From: an uncultured Granulosicoccaceae bacterium
Lineage (GTDB): Bacteria; Pseudomonadota; Gammaproteobacteria; Granulosicoccales; Granulosicoccaceae
Assembly: GCA_937958675.1 (NCBI GenBank)
Contig: CALGND010000024.1
Location: 1 to 54,844 of the forward strand
Reading direction: 5' to 3'
DNA: 54,844 bases
Below the pieces are notes generated by a model that saw only the letters and a list, made by a program, of their open reading frames with translations, searched no databases and was not told the DNA's origin. This document shows, piece by piece, positions 19,804-28,349 of the stretch. The stretch's first letter is position 1. The number at the start of each line of letters is the position of its first letter. A program made the translations under genes and the position numbers.

Positions 19804-20694
19804 TTACGCGTTGTCATTCAAAAAATTCTTAACTGCTTTATTCACCGGGATGCTAGAGGATGCACCCGCCTGTGTTACCGCAAGTGCAGAAGCTGCGCAA
19901 GCGGTTTGTAATGCAACAAGTGCATCACTATTATTATCTAGGGCAGTTAAAAAATACCCTACAAACGTATCACCTGCCGCAGTGGTATCAACCACGTCGA
20001 CATTATGAGCAGACACAAATTCATGCCGGCCCTGATAGTGCCAACCAGCGCCACGACTACCTTCGGTTAACACTAACTGCACACCGGGAAAGCGCTCCAG
20101 AAGTGCCGCGGTTGCATCGGCTTTATTATCCATTCCGGATAATTGCTCAGCTTCTATTTCATTAACAATTAACACAGCGCAATCAGCCAACGGAAGTGAT
20201 TGAACATTCTCAGACATTGGCGCAGGATTAAACGCAATTTGCATTTGCTTACGTTTGGCAATATCCATCGCCAGCGCCAAGCCATTGCACTCGTTTTGCA
20301 TTAACAACCAATCACCAGCTTGCGCAGATTCCAAGGATTGCTCTATATAACTTTCACTCAAAGATTGGTTTGCGCCGCCATGTAGGAGAATGGCATTTTC
20401 TCCAGCCTCATCAACTTGAATAATGGCATGCCCGCTTGGTGCTTCTATTTGCAATACACAAGACACGTCAACGCCACTATCTAAAAGCGTATCAACAACC
20501 CAAGCATCTGACGAACTGATGCTACCAATATGACAAACCGACGCACCCGAACGCGCTAAAGCCAATGATTGATTAGCACCTTTGCCGCCCAGCAGAGTTT
20601 GCATGTCGGTACTAGCAAGCGTCTCACCGGGCTGCACAAAGTGGCCGACTCGGTAGACATGATCTAGGTTGATCGATCCCAGATTGTAAAACAT
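19804..20694 (-). CDS. rbsK: Ribokinase (PfkB family)
   Basis: 296 aa from the ATG at 20694, chosen over the longer frame (20757) because GAGGGAAG lies just upstream and MFYNLGSINLDHVY matches a normal ribokinase N-terminus. The N-terminal PfkB signature GGKGANQS and the C-terminal catalytic block DTTAAGDTFVG (Asp base) are present. It converts ribose to ribose-5-phosphate. As first gene of the minus-strand run it links nucleoside hydrolysis to central metabolism. Deoxyribokinase or a related sugar kinase cannot be excluded. Confidence 0.88.
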   Translation of the reverse strand: MFYNLGSINLDHVYRVGHFVQPGETLASTDMQTLLGGKGANQSLALARSGASVCHIGSISSSDAWVVDTLLDSGVDVSCVLQIEAPSGHAIIQVDEAGENAILLHGGANQSLSESYIEQSLESAQAGDWLLMQNECNGLALAMDIAKRKQMQIAFNPAPMSENVQSLPLADCAVLIVNEIEAEQLSGMDNKADATAALLERFPGVQLVLTEGSRGAGWHYQGRHEFVSAHNVDVVDTTAAGDTFVGYFLTALDNNSDALVALQTACAASALAVTQAGASSSIPVNKAVKNFLNDNA

Positions 20695-20777
20695 GTAACT
20701 TCCCTCTTGCGCCGCGATTAAGACGATAGCGTTGACAACAATTTTGACGATTACCATTGGTGGAACAAATCAGCTAT

Positions 20778-20808
20778 TTGACTCCAATGCACACAACAGG
20801 GCTACAAT
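20778..20808 (+). promoter_or_regulatory. Candidate sigma70 promoter of the HMG-CoA lyase gene
   Basis: TTGACT (20778-20783) and TACAAT (20803-20808) are separated by 19 bp. The -10 lies only six bases before the ATG, so initiation would fall at or next to the start codon. The spacer is longer than ideal, so this is a candidate only. Confidence 0.4.
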
Positions 20809-20814
20809 AACATT

Positions 20815-21723
20815 ATGACTATACCAAGCCGTGTAAAGATTGTTGAAGTAGGCCCTCGAGATGGCCTGCAAAACGAAAGCAACCCCGTCTCGGTAGACGA
20901 GAAGATCAAACTGATCGAGCTACTGTGTGCATCTGGCCTAAGCACTATTGAAACAGGTAGTTTTGTTTCACCGCGGCACGTGCCACAAATGGCTGATTCA
21001 GCAGCAGTCTATGCTGGCCTACAAAAAGACAATGGCGTGAACTATCAGGTATTAGTGCCTAACCAAAGAGGGTATGCCGATGCGCAGGCCGCCGGTGTAA
21101 GCGAGATTGCCGTGTTTGCAGCAGTAACAGAAACCTTTTCACAAAAGAATATTGGCTGCAGTGTTAGCGAGAGTATCAAGCGTTTTACTGACATTACCGC
21201 TACAGCGCTACAACAAGGCATCAAAGTAAGGGGCTATTTATCGTGCGTACTAGGATGCCCCTACGAAGGCGAGGTAAACCCAGCAGTTGTGACAGCTTTA
21301 ACCCAACAGCTACTCAATGCAGGCTGCTACGAGGTATCACTGGGCGACACAATCGGTATAGGCACCGCCGGTAGCACCAATGCCCTATTGCAATGTATGC
21401 AGCAAAGCAGCATTAACCCAGAGCAACTCGCCATGCATTGTCATGATACTTACGGCCAAGCGCTTAGCAACGTATTGGTGGCACTTCAACACGGAGTCAA
21501 CACGATCGATGCATCGGTTAGCGGCTTGGGTGGCTGCCCATTTGCACCGGGCGCTTCAGGCAATGTGGCAACAGAAGATGTTATCTATATGCTCAACGGC
21601 TTAGGTATTGAGCATGGTGTTGATCTAGCAAAATTGATGACAGCTGGAAATTATATTTCAGGTGTGCTGAAACGCGACACCCAATCAAGTGTGGCTAGGG
21701 CAATAGCCCGTAAGCTAACGTAA
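20815..21723 (+). CDS. mvaB: Hydroxymethylglutaryl-CoA lyase
   Basis: 302 aa, normal for the family. It cleaves HMG-CoA to acetyl-CoA and acetoacetate in leucine degradation. Visible are VGPRDGLQNE (12-21), the metal-site HCHDTYGQ and the flexible catalytic loop GLGGCPFAPGASGNVATED. There is no Shine-Dalgarno before the ATG. The 3' end overlaps the convergent HAD gene by 9 bp. Other leucine genes (isovaleryl-CoA dehydrogenase, methylcrotonyl-CoA carboxylase) are not in the window. Confidence 0.95.
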   Translation: MTIPSRVKIVEVGPRDGLQNESNPVSVDEKIKLIELLCASGLSTIETGSFVSPRHVPQMADSAAVYAGLQKDNGVNYQVLVPNQRGYADAQAAGVSEIAVFAAVTETFSQKNIGCSVSESIKRFTDITATALQQGIKVRGYLSCVLGCPYEGEVNPAVVTALTQQLLNAGCYEVSLGDTIGIGTAGSTNALLQCMQQSSINPEQLAMHCHDTYGQALSNVLVALQHGVNTIDASVSGLGGCPFAPGASGNVATEDVIYMLNGLGIEHGVDLAKLMTAGNYISGVLKRDTQSSVARAIARKLT

Positions 21724-22410
21724 GCCCAACAAGGCCGGCAATCCTGACAAATCATTCAGTTCTGCTATCGGTGTGCCAGGAAGATTCTCGGCAGGCTGCG
21801 CATAACGATTTACCCAAACGACTTTCATACCAAAATGAGCCGCTCCCGCTGCATCCCAGGCATTGGATGATTGGAAGCAAATTTGATCAGCTGGTACGTC
21901 TAATGTATCTACTGCTAGTTGATAAACCTTGGCATCGGGTTTGAATATGCCTACCGACTCCACTGATAATTGATAGTCGATATACTCATCAAGACCCGCG
22001 CTACTCACGGCAGACTCGATCATCTTTGGAGATCCATTCGTTAAAATGCCGGTTTTATATCCAGCCTTTTTTAGCTTAGCCAATGTATCAGCGACTTCCG
22101 GGAATGCCGAAAGGTGCAAATAGGCTTGCATCAACTGCTGCTTGAGATCCCCGTTATCGATCGAAACAGCTTGTAGGGCATAATCCAGAGCTTGCTCGGT
22201 CACCTGCCAAAAATCGGTATGTGAGCGCATTAAACTGCGTAACCAGGTGTACTCCAATTGCTTGATACGCCAAACTGCAGAAAGCTCCGCATGGCGCTCA
22301 CCTACTTCATCTTTATAAGCACCCACTGCAGAGTGCACATCAAATAAAGTACCGTAGGCGTCAAATACGCACGCTCTTACATGTGCGAGCCGGTCATCGG
22401 CAGTTGTCAT
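21715..22410 (-). CDS. Haloacid dehalogenase-like hydrolase (type II)
   Basis: 231 aa from the ATG at 22410; the open frame begins one codon earlier with TTG. The HAD nucleophile Asp is in CVFDAYGTLFD, followed by ILTNGS (motif II), FKPD (motif III Lys) and SSNAWDAAGA, the L-2-haloacid dehalogenase-type motif. It would hydrolyse 2-haloacids or a phosphate ester. The start overlaps the thioesterase stop by one base (TGATG), and its 3' end overlaps mvaB on the other strand. Confidence 0.88.
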   Translation of the reverse strand: MTTADDRLAHVRACVFDAYGTLFDVHSAVGAYKDEVGERHAELSAVWRIKQLEYTWLRSLMRSHTDFWQVTEQALDYALQAVSIDNGDLKQQLMQAYLHLSAFPEVADTLAKLKKAGYKTGILTNGSPKMIESAVSSAGLDEYIDYQLSVESVGIFKPDAKVYQLAVDTLDVPADQICFQSSNAWDAAGAAHFGMKVVWVNRYAQPAENLPGTPIAELNDLSGLPALLGLR

Positions 22411-22877
22411 CAAATACTCCTTGGTGGAATCGAGTAAGTGGCAGTGACATGAGCCACAGGCGCATCAATTGCGCGCTCAGTACCACCTGAACCGCCATCG
22501 CTGTATAAACTGACTTCGCCTACGGCGAGGCGTTTACCCAATTTTAGCAACCGTGCTTGCGCAATAATATCGCCAGGCAAGGGGCGCGACAAAAAGTTAA
22601 TCGAAAGGTTAGTCGTAACGGCTAGTTCGACTGGTCCAATCCGACTCAACACAAGGGCATACATGGCGGCATCGGCCAAGGCCATCATAATCGGCCCAGA
22701 CACCGTACCCCCTGGTCGCAGAAATGCCTCGCTATAGACCGCCCGCATCGTCACACCGCTGGTGGTGATTGATTCTAGCTCCAATCCCATTTGCTGGGCA
22801 AAAGGCATGCGCTCAGCTGATAGCTGATTAAATTCGGAGACACTGAGCTTCAGCTCGATTGGGTTGGCTTCTGACAT
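22410..22877 (-). CDS. PaaI-type hotdog thioesterase
   Basis: 155 aa with a single hotdog fold. The LRPGGTVSGPIMMALADAAM block holds the Gly-rich turn and Asp of the PaaI/YbdB group, and LSINFLSRPLPGDI is the second typical block. It would hydrolyse acyl-CoA or aryl-CoA thioesters in the cytoplasm. Translation appears coupled to the HAD gene. The enoyl-CoA hydratase gene is divergent from it across 166 bp. Confidence 0.85.
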   Translation of the reverse strand: MSEANPIELKLSVSEFNQLSAERMPFAQQMGLELESITTSGVTMRAVYSEAFLRPGGTVSGPIMMALADAAMYALVLSRIGPVELAVTTNLSINFLSRPLPGDIIAQARLLKLGKRLAVGEVSLYSDGGSGGTERAIDAPVAHVTATYSIPPRSI

Positions 22878-22986
22878 CAGTACAGCATACCAGTTGATAT
22901 CGGCGCTGAAAACTTCACCAATCGCTTAACAAGCGGTATATTGTACTAACAGCACCACAGCGCCCATTTGAAGATAGCACTAGCCC

Positions 22987-23013
22987 AGCACGCGCAGCTT
23001 CTGCGTACGTGCT
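22987..23013. promoter_or_regulatory. Long hairpin upstream of the enoyl-CoA hydratase gene
   Basis: AGCACG-CGCAG-CTT-CTGCG-TA-CGTGCT forms an 11-bp stem with a 3-base loop and a two-base TA bulge. It sits 31 bp before the hydratase ATG, in the divergent intergenic region. There is no T-run, so it is not an obvious terminator; it could be a 5' leader structure or an operator. Confidence 0.45.
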
Positions 23014-23043
23014 AAGGCACCACCTGCAGAGTGACCATAATCT

Positions 23044-23832
23044 ATGTCGAACACAGCTGAAAAAAACCAACAAAACATTCTGCTTACCGATCACAGCAAC
23101 GGCATTTACCGCTTAACGCTAAACCGACCGGAAAAATACAATGCCCTGTCGGCAGAAATGCTAAACGCACTGCAGTCAGCCATTGAAAACACCCCGGCAG
23201 AGGCACGAGTCGTTGTCATTGCAGCCAATGGCAACGCGTTTTGTGCAGGGCACGACCTTGCGCAAATGCGCAGCAACCCAGAACAATCCTACTATCAACA
23301 ATTGTTTGATCAATGCGGCCACATAATGAACTTGTTGATCGGCTTACCACAGCCTGTCATTGCACAAATTCAGGGCATGGCCACGGCTGCTGGCTGTCAG
23401 TTGGTTGCAAACTGTGATTTAGCAGTTGCCGTTAACACAGCAAAATTTGCAGTATCAGGTATCAACCTGGGTTTGTTTTGCAGCGTACCGTCAGTACCGC
23501 TATCTAGAAATCTATCGCGCAAACGCGCCTTCGAAATGTTAATGACAGGTGATTTTATTTCAGCTGATAAAGCTGTTGATTGGGGTTTATTAAATGCCAG
23601 CGTCGAGCCTAACGAGCTTGAAAACGCTGTTAATGCGTTGTGCGAAAAAATAAAATCAAAACCCGCTGTAGCAACAGGGTTGGGTAAGGGGCTTTTTTAC
23701 AAACAACTCGAACTACCATTAGCCCAAGCGTATCAGCAAGCTAGCACCGCTATGGCTTGTAATATGATGGAAGAAGATACGAGCGAAGGTATTGATGCTT
23801 TTATTGATAAGCGTAAGCCTAATTGGTCTTAG
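23044..23832 (+). CDS. Enoyl-CoA hydratase/isomerase family protein
   Basis: 262 aa crotonase-fold protein. The oxyanion-hole segments are visible as FCAGHDLAQM and the MATAAGCQLVANCDLAVA block. GHDL in place of GADI, and no clear paired Glu, point to the ECHDC3-like subgroup rather than classical FadB-type hydratases, so the reaction is uncertain. It is divergent from the hotdog thioesterase; together with HMG-CoA lyase the neighbourhood suggests acyl-CoA metabolism. Confidence 0.87.
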   Translation: MSNTAEKNQQNILLTDHSNGIYRLTLNRPEKYNALSAEMLNALQSAIENTPAEARVVVIAANGNAFCAGHDLAQMRSNPEQSYYQQLFDQCGHIMNLLIGLPQPVIAQIQGMATAAGCQLVANCDLAVAVNTAKFAVSGINLGLFCSVPSVPLSRNLSRKRAFEMLMTGDFISADKAVDWGLLNASVEPNELENAVNALCEKIKSKPAVATGLGKGLFYKQLELPLAQAYQQASTAMACNMMEEDTSEGIDAFIDKRKPNWS

Positions 23833-23886
23833 GTCTCGCTCAATTCTTTGAAAACGCCGGCCCAGCGCTCACACGAGGCTGACAAG

Positions 23887-26097
23887 CTACATGCCAGATA
23901 CTTTACGCATTCTAACTTCTGGCTTGTATGACTCAAACCAAGTCAGCAATTCACCAGCTGACAATGGTTCACTAGCTAAGAAGCCTTGGTATTCGTCGCA
24001 GTCGTAGCTGCGTAAAATATCCAGCTGCTCAGCGGTTTCAACACCTTCAGCCACAACAGATAAATTTAGATTGTGACTCAACGCAATGATAGCCGATACT
24101 ATTGCAGCATCACCTGGGTCACGACTTAAATCTTGTACAAAAGAATGATCAATCTTGATCTTGTCAATTGGCAGACGCTTCAAGTAGCTCAAGGATGAAA
24201 AACCCGTTCCAAAATCATCAATCGAGATTTGAACACCAATCTTCTTCAGGCTTTGCAGAATATTAATGCCATTTTCAATGTTCTGTAAAAACAGGCTCTC
24301 TGTTAATTCAACTTCTAGCAAATTAGAGGGCAAACCACTTTGTGATATCGCTTCATCAACATCTTTAATCATATTGCCACGAATAAACTGAACCGGCGAG
24401 CAATTCACTGACATGGCAATCGGCTCCATGCCGTCATCAATCCAGTCTTTCATTTGGCGGCACGCTTGTTGTAGCACCCAACGCCCCAGAGGCATTATTA
24501 ACCCAGTCTCTTCAGCCAAAGGGATAAAATCAGCAGGGCTGATAGCTCCGTTTACTGGGTGATCCCAACGTAGTAGTGCTTCCACTCCCGCGGGCTGCCC
24601 ACTGACCACATCAAACTTAGGTTGGTATACTAAATCCAGTTCTTCGTTTTCTATGGCGTTTTTAAGCTCGCTTTCCATTGAAAAACGGGCCAAAGCTTGT
24701 TCATGTATACCGCGAGAGTAAAACTGATAACCGTTACGGCCCTTCTCTTTGGCGTGATACATTGCAACGTCAGCATGCTTCATCAGCAATTCGGCTGATT
24801 GCCCATCGGCGGGATACAAACTGATGCCGATCGTTGTAGTCACTGATACCTCAGTGTCGTTAATAGTGTAAGGAAGACTAATTGTCTTAGCGATACGCTC
24901 CGCTACCCTCGCAGCATCCTCTACCCGATTGATCGATCCCAGCAGCACAACAAATTCATCACCGCCGATGCGTGCAACAGTATGCTTGGAATTTGAATTT
25001 TCGTCGAGAGGATCTGCCGGTACTGCTACCGAATCCGACTCACGCACAACCTCAGTCAATCGGCCAGATACTTGTTTTAGTAAATCATCACCAGCATCAT
25101 GCCCTAACGTATCGTTAACTTGCTTGAAATGGTCTAGATCTAAAAACAGTAAGGCAAATTTTGACTCACGGCGTTTCGCCATTTTCAAGGCATAATTAAG
25201 CTGTTCATTCAGCTGAGCCCGGTTAGGCAAGCCGGTAACTAGATCAAAATAAGCAAGATTATGGATCTGTCGCTGAGCATTAGTGCGCTCAGTGATATCT
25301 TGCATAGTGCCGCGTAAGTGAGTGCATTCACCCTGCTCGTTCACATGAGGCTCTGCTTCAAGTCGAATGGTTCTGTCTTGTTCTGCCTCAGAAAACTTAA
25401 TTAAGGTAAATTCAACTGAAAAGCCGCGAACTTCTTCAACCGCCTGCGACGCTGCCATTCTGACCGAATGCCTTTGGTCGTCGCTGAGTTTTTCCAAGAA
25501 ACCATTCCACGATCCCATCAGTTGATTCTGTGGATATCCCATGGTTCGGCCAAATTCATTGGACCACGTTAGCTCGTTGGTAACAACGTTCCAATCCCAA
25601 TGACCAAGCCTTGCAATACGTTGAGCGTTATCCAGTTTTGCCTGGCTAGAACGTAAGGCATCCGCCGTGCGCTTGGATCGCAGCATGTATTGTATGCGAT
25701 GCGGCAACACAAAGAAGTTAATGGGTTTAGTGAGAAAGTCTGTTGCACCTTCATCGTAAGCTCGGGTTATGGAATCTAGGTCGTCAAGGCCTGTGATCAT
25801 TAGGATTGGCACATGAGCGCCCATTGCATTACTGCGAATGTGCGTAATGGCTTCGAATCCGTCCATGACTGGCATGACCGCATCCATGATGATTAAATCA
25901 GGTTCGCATGTTTTAAATTGCTGCAGGGCTTGCACACCATCGGCTGCATGTACCACATCAAAGCCTGCGTCTTCTAAGGAACCTTCAGCCATAAGCAAGC
26001 TTGCAGCATCATCATCGACATGCAACACCACCGGCCGCAACCGTCCAGATGAAGGCGCGAGTACTTGCGCTTGGTATTTTTCTTGCGGCGAAGGCAT
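23887..26097 (-). CDS. REC-PAS-GGDEF-EAL response regulator (c-di-GMP turnover)
   Basis: 736 aa. Domains in order: receiver (about 22-140, phospho-acceptor Asp72 in IIMDAVMPVMDG), PAS/PAC (about 155-275), GGDEF (motif GGDEF at 378-382) and EAL (EALLRW at 506-511; DDFGTGFSSLSYL). Both catalytic motifs look intact, so it could make and degrade cyclic di-GMP. A roughly 25-residue Ser/Asp-rich insertion precedes the GGDEF motif. The start overlaps the stop of the Hpt gene by one base, which makes the Hpt protein the likely phosphate donor or sink for Asp72. Confidence 0.93.
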   Translation of the reverse strand: MPSPQEKYQAQVLAPSSGRLRPVVLHVDDDAASLLMAEGSLEDAGFDVVHAADGVQALQQFKTCEPDLIIMDAVMPVMDGFEAITHIRSNAMGAHVPILMITGLDDLDSITRAYDEGATDFLTKPINFFVLPHRIQYMLRSKRTADALRSSQAKLDNAQRIARLGHWDWNVVTNELTWSNEFGRTMGYPQNQLMGSWNGFLEKLSDDQRHSVRMAASQAVEEVRGFSVEFTLIKFSEAEQDRTIRLEAEPHVNEQGECTHLRGTMQDITERTNAQRQIHNLAYFDLVTGLPNRAQLNEQLNYALKMAKRRESKFALLFLDLDHFKQVNDTLGHDAGDDLLKQVSGRLTEVVRESDSVAVPADPLDENSNSKHTVARIGGDEFVVLLGSINRVEDAARVAERIAKTISLPYTINDTEVSVTTTIGISLYPADGQSAELLMKHADVAMYHAKEKGRNGYQFYSRGIHEQALARFSMESELKNAIENEELDLVYQPKFDVVSGQPAGVEALLRWDHPVNGAISPADFIPLAEETGLIMPLGRWVLQQACRQMKDWIDDGMEPIAMSVNCSPVQFIRGNMIKDVDEAISQSGLPSNLLEVELTESLFLQNIENGINILQSLKKIGVQISIDDFGTGFSSLSYLKRLPIDKIKIDHSFVQDLSRDPGDAAIVSAIIALSHNLNLSVVAEGVETAEQLDILRSYDCDEYQGFLASEPLSAGELLTWFESYKPEVRMRKVSGM

Positions 26098-26456
26098 CAG
26101 GCAGCCCTTTCCACTATTTGCATGAGCTCAGCCAATGATGCTTCGAACTCTTCTTCCAAACCTTCAGCCAACGCAAAACATTCAAGCTCACTACCTTCCC
26201 TAGCAGCCTGTTCAATATTTCGGCATTGCTCTGACAAACGGCTAGCACCAAGGTAGGCGCTACTAGATTTCATGGAATGAGCAGCGACGCGCATACTTTC
26301 AAGATCACCGCTTTCTACAGCTTCGACGATAGCGCTTATTGATGCAGGTGAGTCACTAGCAAAAAGGTCCACAATGCGGCCAAGTAGGTCAGGCTTGCCT
26401 GGACGTTGCAGCGACGAGATTGCCTGCAGTGCGCTTTTATCTATATGGTTAGTCAT
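26097..26456 (-). CDS. Histidine phosphotransfer (Hpt) domain protein
   Basis: 119 aa, a single Hpt domain. The phosphorylated His is His60 in AAHSMKSSSAYLG, the standard signature. It would relay phosphate between a hybrid histidine kinase and the receiver of the downstream GGDEF-EAL protein. No kinase gene is in the window, so the sensor must be encoded elsewhere. The ATG follows 30 bp after the small membrane protein gene. Confidence 0.9.
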   Translation of the reverse strand: MTNHIDKSALQAISSLQRPGKPDLLGRIVDLFASDSPASISAIVEAVESGDLESMRVAAHSMKSSSAYLGASRLSEQCRNIEQAAREGSELECFALAEGLEEEFEASLAELMQIVERAA

Positions 26457-26486
26457 AATATCTTTTTCACGTCGTATCAGTCTTAG

Positions 26487-26879
26487 CTACAACCACTTAC
26501 CTTCAAGGCGTAATACGTCATTCTTATATTCTTCTTCTAATTCCACCAACTCACCGCTTAGTTGCTTCATGCGCTGATACGCACTCGAACGATCAAGTGA
26601 TATCGCGCTTTGGTCATCTCTATAACGAACAGCTACCGTTGTGGTTTGATAAAACACAATAGCGACCGCGAATAGGCATAACGCTGTGTAACAAGCAAAT
26701 ACTCGGTTGTCGCTTAGTACCCCATGCCCATATGTCAATAATGCAAGGGCACTGACCACGGCAATACAACGCCATATAAATCCAGTCATCGACTTGGCAG
26801 AGTCAGCCGTCATACTTTTTAAGCCCTCAAAACCGTGGCGCATTTGCCTAAGACCCACAATCTGGGCATCCAGTACCAC
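26487..26879 (-). CDS. Small membrane protein with two TM helices and a coiled-coil tail
   Basis: 130 aa from a GTG at 26879. An ATG at 26843 (AGG four bases upstream) gives 118 aa and is equally plausible. Two hydrophobic segments (FIWRCIAVVSALALLTYG and FACYTALCLFAVAIVFY) are followed by a charged helix (QRMKQLSGELVELEEEYK) likely to form a coiled coil in the cytoplasm. No family recognised. It heads a three-gene unit with the Hpt and GGDEF-EAL genes, so a part in that signalling route is possible. Confidence 0.6.
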   Translation of the reverse strand: MVLDAQIVGLRQMRHGFEGLKSMTADSAKSMTGFIWRCIAVVSALALLTYGHGVLSDNRVFACYTALCLFAVAIVFYQTTTVAVRYRDDQSAISLDRSSAYQRMKQLSGELVELEEEYKNDVLRLEGKWL

Positions 26880-27245
26880 AACTATCGACGTATTTGCGAT
26901 GTTCTTGACGGGCGAATATGGGCTGAGAAGAGGAAGTTAGGTGTTTTATCGGGAGCGGGTATCAGTATCGAGCACGCTACGCAATTAGATGCACATCACA
27001 CCTACGTTAAAATTGAGAAAGGATCGATCCAAAATCGACGCTTTTTTGAGAACCGGAACAATGTTTAGTCCGTGCAGGAGATTCGCTTGAAGACGGAGCG
27101 CCCAAACGACCCATATAGGTAAACTTACAGTGCAAAAGCAATTTTGAGCAATGCTTCACAATTTCTTTGGGAATACGTTACTTAGCCTCAGAGCGACGAG
27201 CAGTGCAGCGAAGCCTCAACTTAGCGCTGTCTAGCCGCTTGCTGT
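26880..27245. other. 366-bp region without a recognisable gene
   Basis: This lies between the small membrane protein gene and the 3' end of sohB. A plus-strand open frame (26835-27068) overlaps the membrane protein gene and has no known motif or Shine-Dalgarno, so I do not call it. The promoter of the signalling operon should be here, but no clear -35/-10 pair stands out. Confidence 0.5.
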
Positions 27246-28340
27246 TTAACCAATAGACCACCGGCTTTTTAGCACACGATCCAGCACTTTCATGAATACG
27301 CCGTCCACTGTATTTTGCACCCCAACAGAAAACCGCTCCATTAACGGTTTTTTCTGTTTGTACTTAACGGATATGACGTCGGCGTCGGCACAGGCCTTCA
27401 TCAAGTACTCATCCGATGTGATCAACTCATCCACTAACTTGATATCCACCGCATCCTGACCCGACCATATTTCGCCAGTGGCGACCGTATCGATATCAAG
27501 CTTCGGCCGCCGTGTGTCAACATAGCCTTTAAACTGATCATGAATTTTTTCGATATCCTCCATAAACTTATCGCGCCCTTCATCAGTATTTTCACCAAAC
27601 AAAGTTAGGGTTCGTTTGAATTTTCCTGCCGTAAGTAATTCAAAATCAATATCCATTTTTTTGAGCAAGCGATGAAAATTGGGAATTTGCGCCACCACGC
27701 CGATTGACCCCACCACGGCAAACGGCGCTGCCACTAACTTATCAGCCACGCAGGCCATCATATAACCGCCACTGGCGGCTACTTTATCGACACATACTGT
27801 GAGCGGTATGTTGTGACTGCGGATACGATCAAGCTGAGCGGCACCTAAACCGTAAGAGGTCACCATTCCGCCGCCACTTTCAAGCTTCAGCACAACCTCA
27901 TCATCACTTGTGGCGCTAGATAAAACCGCCGTGATTTCATGGCGCAGATTTTCAACTGCAGATGCTCGTACATCGCCATCAAAATCCATAACAAAAATAC
28001 GTTTTGCTTGAGGCTCTTCAACAAGCGTTTCGCCTGAGCCGCGCTGCTTGCTAGCTTTTTTGGCAGCAATCTTATCTTGCTTTTGCTTAGCCTTTTCTTC
28101 TTTCTTACGCTCTTTTAGCACCATTTTTTGGTTGATCGGATCGAGCAGGGAAAACGATAAAGCATCTTCCATTTTTTCAAGCTGATCATTGAGCTTGGTC
28201 ACTTCAATACTGCCAGCAGATGCAGAGCGCTTGCCGCGCATACTCATACTAACGGCAAAAAATATTAGCACCATGATAGCAATGACAAACGTCACCACCT
28301 TCAGTAAAAAAATTCCATACTCTGCAAATAGTTGAGCCAC
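27246..28340 (-). CDS. sohB: Inner-membrane S49 peptidase SohB
   Basis: 364 aa with one N-terminal membrane anchor (about 12-32), a charged Lys-rich linker (KERKKEEKAKQKQDK) and the S49 core: GGGMVTSYGL, the nucleophile region VAASGGYMMA and VGSIGVVAQ, with the basic LTAGKFKRTL segment. SohB is a signal peptide peptidase-related protease facing the periplasm. The start is GTG at 28340, with GGGGAAG just upstream. It begins 9 bp after rlmKL ends, so the two genes are probably co-transcribed. Confidence 0.92.
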   Translation of the reverse strand: MAQLFAEYGIFLLKVVTFVIAIMVLIFFAVSMSMRGKRSASAGSIEVTKLNDQLEKMEDALSFSLLDPINQKMVLKERKKEEKAKQKQDKIAAKKASKQRGSGETLVEEPQAKRIFVMDFDGDVRASAVENLRHEITAVLSSATSDDEVVLKLESGGGMVTSYGLGAAQLDRIRSHNIPLTVCVDKVAASGGYMMACVADKLVAAPFAVVGSIGVVAQIPNFHRLLKKMDIDFELLTAGKFKRTLTLFGENTDEGRDKFMEDIEKIHDQFKGYVDTRRPKLDIDTVATGEIWSGQDAVDIKLVDELITSDEYLMKACADADVISVKYKQKKPLMERFSVGVQNTVDGVFMKVLDRVLKSRWSIG

Positions 28341-28349
28341 AGGCTTCCC

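Noticed and set aside
26835..27068. Plus-strand ORF of 77 codons
   Set aside because: It overlaps the small membrane protein gene, has no Shine-Dalgarno and no recognisable motif; most likely chance.
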